Positions 25,176 through 36,900 of a stretch of 64,000 nucleotides of DNA are shown here, one piece after another (position 1 is the stretch's first letter; every line of letters begins with the position of its first letter). A program made the translations under genes and the position numbers. This stretch comes from Lineolata rhizophorae (taxonomy: Eukaryota > Ascomycota > Dothideomycetes > Lineolatales > Lineolataceae), in NCBI GenBank assembly GCA_010093515.1, contig MU001678.1, positions 867,325 through 931,324 of the forward strand. The letters run 5' to 3'. Under the pieces are notes generated by a model. The model saw only the letters and a program-made list of their open reading frames with translations. It had not been told where the DNA came from and did no database searches.

Positions 25176-25185
25176 ACCTAGGTAC
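25176..25185. repeat. TACCTAGGTA palindrome, copy 1
   Basis: A perfect 10-bp palindrome inside CATACCTAGGTACAT. The same 15-mer recurs at about 56750-56764, 31 kb away, also in GC-rich non-coding DNA. Confidence 0.6.
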
Positions 25186-28100
25186 ATCGCATCTGTACAC
25201 GGGATGTGCGCCAGCGATTTATCTCTGGTTGTAGCTTGTTCGAGAAAGGACGCCAAGAAGCGTCAAGCAAGTGGTGCCGGAATGATCGTCCAGGAGAGGA
25301 CCTAGCGGGGGCGGCGGGCCCATCCCCCTCGCTCCCAGGACTCTAACCGAGCCGGTGGATGATCATGAGGATCCCCGGCTGCGGCGAACCGGGACCATCC
25401 CTCGAGCGGCGCGTGGAAAAGGGGGGTACGTAGAGGTGGGACGAGGGGGTCAAGGGTTGCCTCTGCAGATCATGGGCCGGGGCCCCGAACAAGGGGCCAG
25501 GTTGTTGGCCGGCAGCCGCAAGCCAATGAGAAAATCGGCCCGTCCGCATTTCATACGAAAGAGTCGACCGCTAATAAAATCTCGACGTCGGACGGTTCGT
25601 TCGTTCGTCCAGTCGGGGCGCCGGGGGGGAGAGAGGGGAGGGGTTGCTCGGTGCTGGGGTAAGGAGTGGCCGTCCCGACGATACGAAACACACCGTGTCG
25701 GGACAATGCCTGAATGGAGAAGACGAACCCTTGCGGCGCGAGCGCCAACACAAGAAACATGCGCAAGTTAAAGTCCAGCGCACAGCGCCGTCGCTCGCCC
25801 GCCTTGCGAGGCGTGCACGATGGCGTTGAACGGACGGAGCAGACACGGCGGGTTCGGGGGCCGGGGGCAGATGTGTAGGATGCAGGCAGATGGGTGTGAT
25901 GGCTGGCCCGAGAGCTGGTAGCATCGCGTAATTGCAAGAAGGTGCCTACTTGCCCCGTCGGGCATTGCGCCTCCCCAGCAAGGAAGGAGCGAGCTGCAAG
26001 CTCCGGGCAGGATTCGGTTGGGGGGCAGGGCGTTCCATGGAAACGTCCGGCATGCTTCCAGAGCTTCCAAGGGCGGGCTTAGGCAAGACGGGCGAGGAAG
26101 GAAGGATGTCGTGGTGGAGAGGTATCGGCGGTGGTGGTGACGGTGGTGACGGTGGAACGGCGCCATGTCGGGGGGGCCTGGGCGGGCGTCTCGGGAAGAT
26201 CATGCGCTAAGGCGGGCCCAGGGCTGGGATTGGGGTTGCGGTGCCTCGGGCCAGCTGTCTCTTGGTGTCCATCAGGAAGGTCGCACCGACGCTTGCTGCT
26301 GCTTGCTGCCGCTGCTGCACGCACGCGCGCCCGCCCGTCCGCAGCCGGCGGACCGCCCGCGGGCACGGCGGGCTCGGGGGATTTGACAGCTCGCGTTACA
26401 TGCGCGCCGCCCGCGGCAGTCGCTCGCGATGCGGCCGACTGGCCAGAGCGCCCCCCAGCGGGAAGCCCGCCGTCCGCGTCGTGAGCTCGTCGCCTGCTGT
26501 GCGCCCACCCTGCACTCCTAGGGCTTCGCTTTGTGCAGTCCGTCGACGGCGGGCTAGGCGTACGTACCAAGGGCCCACGGACGGGAGCGAGCTCGCGTGC
26601 CTGCCACGCCGCAGCGGGCGAACACGGCAGGCGAGACCAGGCCGGGACGGGCTCGACGCCAAATGGACGGCGCGGGCAACCGCCGCCCACGCCCCGGCCA
26701 CGCGGGGCCCTCGGTGCGACGATGAGCAGCGGAAATAGGTAATGGCGGCGAGACTCCCTCCCCCCGCCTCGTGCCCTCTCTGTGCTATGTATGTAGGTAT
26801 CTCCTCGCTTGCGCCCCAAGTGGCTTCCGCTCTCGACGAGGCAGAAGTTACGAAGGGAGGGTGCGACCCGCATGCCCGCGTTCCCGAGGCTCCGGGCTAG
26901 CCTGCACGTCTGGCAATCTCCACTGCAGTCGGTCGTTGCTGCCTCCCAGGGTGCTGGGTCGGGGGACTCGGGGCGCACAGAGACGCAGCCGCGCTTTCCC
27001 TTTGCCATGGGGCCCCCGAAACAACAAAAGCCCCTCGCCCTCCTTCTGCGTGCTCGGAAATACACGGCAATATGCACTTCTTGTGTACTATGTGATACCG
27101 GGCATCCATCGTCCTCAGGCCGCCTCTCGCATCCTCCTCCGCATGCAAACACCCGCGCCGCGAAGAGCGCTCCTGTTAGGTTATCAGATGGGCGGATTCG
27201 CGGCGGGCGCGGCGGGCCGTCGCCCACACCATCGGCAAGCCTCCATCCATGCGCCTTGACGCTCACGCGTCTTCCCGGACCATCAGGCGCCCGCGCGCTG
27301 CAACCAAACCACCACGGGGTCTTCCACTGATGCGCCCGCTCCCAACTTGTGGCTGCTAATGGGGCTGAGAAGGAGCCATGTGTGCGTCTACATATGTATG
27401 TGCGTGTGTATGCGAGATGTGCACGGCGCACGAACGCCACTACATGCTAAGAAGAGGAGCAACGCCGTGGTGGTGCCACGCCGCCTTCCCTTTCGTTTCA
27501 ATCCCTCGAACCCCCCGGCTGCGCTCAGCCTTTCATGTCCAGCCGCGTATACTGGACACGGGAGCACGTTGTCTCGTAAGTCGTCGCGGCAAGTTGCAAG
27601 TTGCAAAGCACTTCTTGCATGCTCGTCATCAGCTCGAATCCGGGTGCGGCAATCAGGGGCGCACATCACCGTCCAACATGTGACATAAATTCTGGAAGTG
27701 TTTCAACGGCCTGCCTCTTTGCACTATTTCTCCGAAGCGGACCAACGAACGACTTCACATGCGTGAGCGCCCGGCGCTGAATTGTGATGGGCGGCAGGGC
27801 CCTCGGGGTGGCCCCAGGGCCCGGGGGGGTGGGGAGTGGCTGCGGGGTTCTTGGGACCAGTTCCAGACGGATGCGGGCTCGTCATCCGCCTGGCGATCCA
27901 AGCCCGTCCGGTAGTTGGCTGGCCCGGCAGCCGTGGCGATCGTTCCGGGGGTCGGCACAAGCTAGCCCGTCCCAAAGAGCTCAAGGCCGCCGCTTCCCTG
28001 CTTCACCCCGGTACCTTGTCGCTGTGTCACGGCCAAGCCTTCCATCTCTTCTTTAGAACCTCATTTCATAAAAATAAAGGACGACGCCTTTTCTCGAAGA

Positions 28101-31100
28101 ACCACTTGCTTGCAAGCAACACGTCCCTCTTACTTTTGAAACGCCTTTCTGCTCCCGTCGTCTCGCCCGCTGCTCGACTATTCCCGGCCTGTGATTCGCC
28201 GCGGAAAGCCCTAAGCCCCGGCTCTGCCGAGACCAATGCTCGGTCTCGCAGCCAAGCGGCTGCCGGTGGCTTGCGATGCGGCGGCTTCGTACATGCGGCC
28301 GTGGCACGGTTCGATGGCGACTAACTCGAACCCTGCTCATCTCATCGCAGAAGGGAGACAGAGAGACGCTTGTCGTGGGTCCTGGCGGCAGCAGCGGGTT
28401 CATGGCGGCCACCATTGGGTCCACCTGAAAGGCCCCGGCGGGCCGTCCTTGTCTCTGAGCTTGGGGAGTTGCAGACGGGCTGACGGGCTTGAGTCGTAGG
28501 CAATGGGAATTGGGAAAGGGCGGGTTATTTGTTTTATCATTCTTTCCGTTATATCCTATAGAGTCAATCGTGTGTTGTCATGCTATTGGGCCCCGGCTGC
28601 CGCTCGGGTCGACGGCTTTCCCAGACGGATGGAGAAGGGAGCGTGGTTCTCCGGGTTTAGGTGCATTCGCTTGCGTTGATCGACCCGCCTTGAAGCAAAG
28701 ATCCTCCAGCGCTCTGGGGTTTTTAGGCCTGCCGGTCCTTTTCGAAGGGGCAAGCCACCACCACCACCAGCCCGTGTGCGCGTCCTCGGTTCTCCCTAGC
28801 TAGTATGTATGTACATACCCATAGCTGCCAAGCTAGCTAGCTTCTGACTCCAGTTTAGCTGTGGCCGCTTCCGCCCGCACCTAATGCCGCCAAACCCTCC
28901 AATTGCCCGCTAGCTCGGCGCCGGATACGACCTGATAGCCCGGCGGCGAAAGAGCGCCAGCAGCACCAAGGGACAGACCCTTTTCCCGCGCTTGCGCGCT
29001 GCCCAGTGCTTTGTCCGCACCGACCGTGCGGCGGCGCGGGTCGGGTGCGATGCTAGCTAGGTAGATCAGTGACGAACGGGCTCCGCTCCCGTGCGTGCTA
29101 GCTTCTCGGCCGACAAGTCCGCCCTGAATACCAACCGCCTGCAATGGTCGCGCGAGAGAAAAGCCCGTAGCAGGGAGGTGGTTCATCTTTTTTGGACCGG
29201 ACCCATGTCCGGCTCCCTGACAGCTTCTATACGTAACCGGCAACCCTCAAGTCACCTACGTTCATCTAGTTTAAGGTGCTGCGTTAAACGGGAAAAGACC
29301 TATTTGACCATATTGCCGATGCATGCGAAAATGAAAGACAACGAAACAATATAAAAATAGGCAAACGCTCGGATCTCGCATTACTTAGCACACATTGCGA
29401 CGTGTCCAGGCGGACGCATCTGGCCGGCCATCGTGAGACTGGGCCTCGCGAGAGCTTTCTCCTCCTGTTCCAGCGAGTCACGGCAACAACGGGTGGCGCT
29501 GACGAGACCTTCGTCGTGTCTTCTGCTCCACCCGGGCTCGCGCCGCGATTCGGTGCCGCTCCCTCGGCGAGCCAACGGCGCCAGTTCGAAGGCCCCCCGG
29601 CCATTGAGAGCGTGTGATTGGTCTCCCGAGGGGGGAGAGACAAAAAAGAAAAGCGGCCGGGGGGTTCCAGCCATATGCGGATCAGCGAACGCCCACCGTT
29701 TTCCCACATCCCCCCCGTTAATTATTCGTCTTTATGCGGGAGCGCCGCTCCCTTTTCCCTCCAATCCCGACAGAGACGCCACCAGTACAAAAATACCCAC
29801 ACAAAATGGTCCGAGAAGGGTGATCGTTGGGACGCTTGCTCCTGGCCCTGGTGCCTTCCCTTCGCCGCCGCCGCCGCGGGCTCCACCGTATTGTCGTGGT
29901 TAGGGGCTCCCCGGTGCGGATCGTACTCTCTTCGGACATGTTGTCCTCGTTTTAGCAATGGGTGCGCCGCCAGGACACCCGGAACGGGCTCGATCATCAG
30001 CGCCTCCCGCGGACGGGCGGGTTGAAGTTGCTTGGATCGCCCATGTCCCAAGGCCCCAAACGACCACTGACGACCCTATTCGAGTGGACCGACGGGTAGA
30101 GAGACGTTGTCGGCCCGTCGTCGACCCATTGGGCCTCGTCGGGACCCGCTTGGCCAATGGGACCACCGATGCGGCCAAGCCATCGCGCTCTGCACCGTGG
30201 GAGCTGTACGAGTCTAAAGCACCATAGCCGAACCTTAAGGCCTGATCATCCCGCGCGGAAAGAATCCACAGTTCCACGCCAGGTGCGGACAGGGCCGCCC
30301 GTCTGGGAGCCTGGGCAATACGGCGGACCGCTATGGCACAATGAAGGGATGGCGAGGGGTAGCCAAGTGTCCGAAAGACGTTCGCCGGCCTCGCGAGGGG
30401 AAGAGGAACTACGTAGGGCGGCAGCACGGCGGATGGCTGATAGGGAAGGCGGTGCTCGTGGTGGAGGCCCCGGCCAGTCCAGGCCAAAGAGGCGTTTTGC
30501 CCATCCGCGGGCCCCTTCCAACTGCATTGCATTCGCCCGCCGCTCCCCGTCCCACGTACGTCGTGTGTCCGTGTGTGCAAGTACAATACGTACATAACTA
30601 GTGCGCGTGGGGCTAATAAAAGGTCTTTGGCGGCGTTGTCGGGCCCTCAGCCCTGCACATACAAATCCATGGATCCCGGGTAAGCGAGGGCGCCTACCGC
30701 CGCGCGCGGCGCTCTTAGCGGGACCTTCTTACGGAGTGTCGGCTCGACGCCGTGGCGGTCTGGTGAGAGAAAGCTATCGTGTGATGATATATTTTTGTTG
30801 TGAGGGCGTATTCCGCATGTACCGGCGAAACCGCGTTGTATCGTGATGGGGGAGGACTATGTACACGTCAGGAAAAGGATAACAAAGGGAGAAGAGCGCC
30901 CGGGACAAAAAAGGGCGGGAGAGCAAGGGCGATTTCAGGCAAGCGTCAGGACAGACTGCAACGCGCGCCGATCGATCTCCACGAATCTGCTCCCGCCGAG
31001 CCTTAATCCCGCCGTGCGTGCGGGCGCGTGCTCACCACTCGGCCGTTCTCCTGGACCCGGGAATCCCGCCATCGTGTTCCCGAAGCCTGACGGAGGCAAC

Positions 31101-32303
31101 GCCAGCAACCGGCGGGGCGGCTCGCCGTCCTGCTCTTGTTAATTTTGTGCCTACCGCTGTCCCCCATATGTGACTGTACAGTGATGTGTTTGTGTCCCGC
31201 CCGCCCGCCTCACGGCCCGCCATTGGTAGAGTGCTCGCGCCTTTGTGTGGTATGGATCTGCTTTGGAAAAGCGGCGGGCAGATGCAATACGTGCTTCTTC
31301 TTCTCCACATTCCGGCAGCGGGCGCCCTGGTAGCGCTCTAACCGAGGAATTTAACCGTCGCGCTGGGGCTCGTGGGCGAAGGAATGTCGGCTGCGCTCTG
31401 GTGGCTTCCTTGAACCCTACCCCCCCTTCCCCTCTGGCGACTTGTCTCCCGCTGGCCGCCCGCTGGCCGGGTTGATCTGCAGTGCATCGTTGCCCTACCC
31501 CGGCCACCCCCTTACCCTTCCACTCTCTACCCTCACAGGCGACCAGGCCCTCCGCCCCCTGCCTCTCGCCAGGCGCCTCATTCCCCGAACCAGCGCGATA
31601 ACCGGCCGACGTATAGATTGCTAGGACAGGGTTCTCGAACACCCCCAGTCCGGATCTCCGTCCCTGCCCGACCTCTGGTGGGAGCCACAAGCGGCCGCGG
31701 CACAGCTTGGAAGCGGCAAGGACTGGCACGACCATCGCTTGCCCGCTAGTATTGTCTGCATTACCGTTGTGAAGAAGGCGGGCGCTCGCACGGCTCTCCA
31801 GATAATAACGGTCCGCTCGTCGAACGGTGGCCCATCATTCCTTGACCAGGGTCCCGGGGGGTAGTTTTAGTATGAGGGGGGCCAAGTGCGTGCGACAGTC
31901 TGACCCACCCGAGCCACCCTCGTGGTGACGGGTTCACGCTGCTGGTCCCTTTAGTGCTTGATTTTCCCCCCTCAGAGCTCACCTCCAGCCATACAAAGCC
32001 TCCCGACGGCCTTCCAAGTCCTCCTGCCTTCTTGGACCACCGTCGCCGGCCACCAACACCCCACGTGCGTAGCCGTCGCCGTTAGGTCACCTACCACTCA
32101 CTCACTCACTTCTCGCCCGCACTCTCTCTGCCTCACTCCGTGGGTGGCGTCGTGCGTACGTAGTCTTTATACCCTCTCTTCACGCCTCCACAAAGAGAAT
32201 ATAAAGGCAGCATCCCTTCCTTTTGTGTGTCGACTTCCTTGCACTGTCTATTTCTACGGTTGCCGTCTTCCCCAGCGTCGATGAAATAATGCAAGTTGCG
32301 ACC

Positions 32304-33995
32304 ATGGTTCACGACAGCGGGCGGGACAGCCGCCATCCCCACAACCACAGCTACTTCTCGATGCACCACCAACATCATTCCGCTTTCTCGTCGCCATTGC
32401 CGGCGGCCACAAGCTCTCACAACCCTCAGCTTCCGCAACATCATCAACCAGCCAGCCATTCTCAGCAACCTCATTCCGACGTGGTGTCCTACGTATCAAA
32501 TCCTTATCCTAACGGCCAGCCGGTACACTACGCACCATACCAGTCCGCTCCTCAGTCCCCGCCATCTCCTCCCGTAGAAGAAATTAGCAAGCCTTCGCTG
32601 CCATCAATATCCAGCCTGCTTGGAATTGCCGACACCGACCGCCCCGGTAGCAGTCAAAAGTCTGGTATGTTCCTAATTTCGCCTGTTCTGTGTCCAGTCT
32701 AGTCCTATGTTCTTCTAAGCGGCTGCAATCTGGACGCTCGACGCCTTGTATCGTGACATACGATTCGTGGTGTTTGGGAGTTCCACTTCTGCTGCCGGAC
32801 TATATCCCCCGGGCCCAAACACCCTTGCAAAATTTCCTCCCACTGATTGTATTCTCTTTTTGAAGCCGGGCAAGGGCAGCAGCAGCAACAATCGCCACCG
32901 CCACCTCCACCTCAGCAACATCAGCATCAAGCGCATCAGCAACCCCCCAGTCAGCAGATGCCGTCTCAACACGGTCAATCACAACAGCAGGCAGCACGGC
33001 AACAAATAGCACACCAGCAGACTCATCCGCATCAACTCACCCACGGCCAGCCCGTGCCAGAGGGACGCTTCGACTCTCATGCTCGAGTGTACGGCGCCGT
33101 TGAGAACGCGCGAATGACTCTCCCACCAACGCCACCGATGCGCCCCGATTCCGTTGGAGACGGCAACCAGTCGCCATCGACCCTTTCCTCGCATTCCTCA
33201 GTGTCTGGCCCGCCCTACTACCTCGGCGGGGCGCTCAACAACATGGAGCCGCACTCGCAGCGCCAAGTTGCGCCACCTCCTTCGGCCGCCGGCCCTCCCA
33301 ATGGTGTCATGAAGCGTAACTCCGTGGCATCACCGCCGTCACTGTCTCCATACAACACCTCACCGTACGCGAACTCTCCGTATGCATCTTCACCGGGCGC
33401 GGGACCCGCCGCAGCACCGCCCGCTGGAGGCGGGTACTACTCACCCGAAGCCCAAGTCTACACCTCAGCAGGCCTGTACGGACAAAGGCCACTTCCTTCC
33501 AATTTCCCGCCGCCGCCTCCCAACGTCCCCTTGGTCGCTCCCCCAGCGGGCAACGGTGCTGGCACTGGTCCGGGCGGACCCGGCTCCGCCGCCGCCGCTG
33601 CAGCGGCGGCGGCGGCGGCAGCAGCGGCAGCAGCCAACCCGTGGCAGCACCACCACTACATCAGCGCGAGCTCGGCGAGCGCCTTCCCGCAGAGCCAGGA
33701 CCGCTACGTGTGCCAGACGTGCAGCAAGACGTTCAGCCGGCCGAGCAGTCTGCGCATCCACAGCCACAGCCACACGGGCGAGAAGCCCTTCAAGTGCCCG
33801 CACGTCGGCTGCGGCAAGGCCTTCTCCGTCCGCAGCAACATGAAGAGGCACGAGCGCGGGTGCCACGCCGCGGCCGCCGCGGCGCAGGCACAGGTACAGG
33901 CGCAGGCACAGGCACAGACCGCTCACCAGGTTCAGACTCAGGGCCAGCCGAGGTCGACGGTGTCGGGGCTGCCGAGGCCAGGGATGAGGTCATGA
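32304..33995 (+). CDS. mtfA: C2H2 zinc-finger transcription factor, MtfA type
   Basis: Two exons, 32304-32664 and 32866-33995, encode 496 residues; the 201-bp intron begins GTATGT and ends GAAG. Two tandem zinc fingers lie near the C-terminus. Finger 1 has Cys403, Cys406, His419 and His423; finger 2 has Cys431, Cys436, His449 and Cys453 or His454. The segments FSRPSSLRIH and FSVRSNMKRHERGC match the pair found in the Aspergillus regulator MtfA, which controls secondary metabolism and development; the name rests on that resemblance. KPSLPSISSLLGI near residue 100 is a motif seen in several fungal C2H2 regulators. The rest is low-complexity: His/Gln-rich at the start, a Gln/Pro tract opening exon 2, Ser/Pro/Tyr repeats and a poly-Ala run just before the fingers. 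The ATG at 32304 was chosen for its CGACCATGG context; in-frame ATGs at 32289 and 32223 would lengthen it slightly. The product should be nuclear. Confidence 0.9.
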
Positions 33996-36900
33996 AGGTG
34001 ATGGTTGGCTGGTGGATTGGTCGGTCGGGGGAGATCTACAGGGCTGGGAATGATATCGGGGGTTTGGGGTTTAAAAACGAAAAATGGTGGACTAGGGTTT
34101 GCTTGAGGGCTGGGTGTACTGTGCTGAGAGTGGTTTGTTGGGTGGGTGTAACCGATCGGGCGTTGCCCCGAAAGCAAACATTCGAGAGTGAGGCATCTAC
34201 CTCCGGACGGACCGAGGCGATTGGAGCGTATGGGATCGGGCTGGTGGTTACAATGAGTGGGCGATCATCCGAGAAATTGTGAGGCTGTGGTTCTGGTGGA
34301 TAGTGGACAAGGGGAGTGGGGATGTGTTTGAGGAATGGAAGAGGAATGGAAGGCATGACCGCCACCGCGACCGACTGGCAAACACCACAACTCTTACATG
34401 CGACTGTTTCTGTTCGACTTAAGGATGTGACCAAGAAAGGGGAAATAGTGTTTGCCTTACTTCTTTTTCTCTCGATTTTCTGTTTCTTCTTGTATGAGCT
34501 ATTATTTTTCAGCGTGGGCTCAGTTCACGTTTTCCTTGCATTTCATCGGAGTTTTTCTGGCATTTTGCGTGGCCTGATGCTGCCACCCGATATACCTCGG
34601 AGTCCGCTCGTTGAGAGCCTTTTATTTTCTGTTCAAAAATACTTTCGGCCATCTTATTTCGGATTCCCCCCCCTCGGTTATGTTTTCTCGTAGTCCTTTG
34701 CGGGAGCCACCTGGCATTTGTCTCTTTCTCTAGCTGCTTAGACATCTGTTTTCATCCAGCATCAGTTAATCATCCAGGCTGTTCCTCCTTTTCCTTTTTG
34801 GGTTTCTTTTCCGCTGAAATCATTGCATGGTTCCGACACACGCCCGTTACTCGTGCATGCCCTTTCGACATCACGCGTTCTTTATGCCTCCCAAGCTCCT
34901 TTTGCTCGGGCCAGTGGTTGTTCCCTTGTCGATAGAGATATAAATGCCGATACCATCACATTCACTCGAGTAGCCAGTGTACAGTAGACGGTCAATGGGT
35001 CTCCTTTCTCTTCCGAGCTACATCGGCAAATTTTATCTGGGGAGGAGTACATGATCAATTTCCTTTTCCTTCCTATTATTCAGTATTCGAGTCTCATAGG
35101 AACGGTTGACTCAAACTCGGAGGCCGGGAACGAAGCAACATGTTTTGTCCCGAGAGTATTTGTTACATAGTTTATGCCAAACAATTTAGTTGAATCCGAG
35201 CCAGGAAGAATATCCTCTACTTGCTGCTTCATCCGTCGCAACGTGTGTCGTCGCCAACACTCGGGGCTCCAACGCTTTGTCCTTTGTACATCCTAAGCAC
35301 CGAGGTGCCGTGCGCACTTATACCGTTAAGTCCGCTTTGACCATTGCCTACTACGGCTTGCTATTGCCAGCCGTTGCCGAAGATACAAGAAACACGCCCG
35401 GAGATTTGGCGTTGCGACACGTGTATTTTGCCTACAAACCAGAACATCCAATTCACCCGCCTACTAACAAGTTTCCCTTCCTATTCACCCGGGAGCCGTC
35501 CAGGTTTCCCTTTTCCAGGTTTTCGTTCCCTTTTCCCTTCCCTTGCTGAATTAGACGGATCATGTGGGCAGACAGCCCGGGTCCATCTCCGGCGCCAGCA
35601 ACCTCTTGGCCACCGTGCGATGAGTGTGCGGCTAGAGACGCGCGATGGCGGGGCCCCGCGTGAAACGCTTGCTGCGTCTACTTCGATGGCCTCTAAGCTC
35701 TGCGGTCTCGAGCGAGCCGGTTTTCGCGCTCTGCCGGATCAAGACGGGCCTTCGAAGGAGATCGCCGAGCCATTTGGACGGACAGGCAAATGAAGGGGAG
35801 GGAAGAGCACGCGCGCGCACTCGATATACTATGCGGTGGAGCCGATCATGGTGGAGCCGGTGCTGGTTTCTGTGTGCCGCGCCGCCGCCGGCTTCTCGCT
35901 GCGCCTTGCTCGTTGTGTTTCGACCGGAACGATCAAAAGCCACCGACGTGCCGACGGGACGGGCGTGGGTCGCTCTCAGGACGTGGGTATTTTCCCTAGA
36001 TTTGCTGCGCGAGGGGCCTCGCCAAGGCCATGGGAGCGGCGGGCGGAGGCGTTTCCTACGGGTTGCTAGCCTTCAACCTACCCTGCTAGGTTGCTAGCGA
36101 GGCTCGAAATCCCATGCCTCCCGCCGCCCACGCCCGTTTTGCTCAATGCCTTCCCTTCTGGGATCAGCTCTGGTTTGCTTCGGGCGGCCGTAATTCCCTA
36201 CTTGCGGGGGTACTTGGGTGCGCGGAGTCCTACGGGGCTTGCCGAAAGATACATACCTTGTTAGAACCGCGAGTGCATGTATGGAAGTCTAGCCTGGAGA
36301 TGGGCCTCACCCCGAAGCAAAACACTTCCAAAGCTGAGCAGGGTATGGTTTAATCTCGTTTGGGTATTCGCAAAACGTACGTGCCGGACGTGTCGCGTGC
36401 GGGCGAGCAACCCCAGACTCATAGCGACGCTAAACGCAGGGGCCCAGAACAAAAAGGAGAGACAGACGACGTAGGCAATCTATAACATCTTTGTCTTATT
36501 TATTAGCAGACAATTGAAAACAAAAAATTAGACAATGCGTTTTGCATGCAAGATAGAGATCGGCAAACTTTGCATGATTGGCGTCCCAGAGCGGGACAGC
36601 TAAACAAACATAGGAAAACGGTTAATGCAGAAGGGATACATCATTAGAGGCGGCTGTAGACTAGCGGAGGCCCCAGAAAGTCTAGAATGGTTGGAAAGGT
36701 AGTAGCTTGGGAGCTACATGCCGCGCTACGCAACGGCGAACTGCTTTGCTGGAGCGCCGCAATTAATGCTTAGAGCAGGAACCCGGGGTGCAAGCGCGCG
36801 TGCACGCACGAAAGAAGACTGAACTAGTGACAGAAAGACCCCAGACAGCACGCCTGCGTCCACAACCGGGTGCGACCGGACTTTTCGAACAAGGAGCATC

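Larger units (their letters stand above)
19501..32303. other. GC-rich gene desert upstream of the C2H2 regulator
   Basis: This 12.8-kb stretch is visibly GC-rich, with runs of eight or nine C (19671, 19787), a (GGCC)4 block and many palindromic TAGGTAC/CTAGCTAG words. Long open frames exist, mostly because stop codons are rare in such DNA. They overlap on both strands, are rich in Arg, Pro and Ala, and have no known domains. The last kilobase should hold the promoter and leader of the C2H2 gene; CACT repeats at 32095-32110 and CT-rich tracts lie there. Confidence 0.5.

Noticed and set aside
29900-31735. Minus-strand frames of 231 and 194 codons
   Set aside because: Same reasons as for the other GC-rich desert frames; no splice or start context favours them.
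35190-35793. Frames after a TATAAAT at 34939
   Set aside because: The first has no ATG at its start and both lack any family resemblance.
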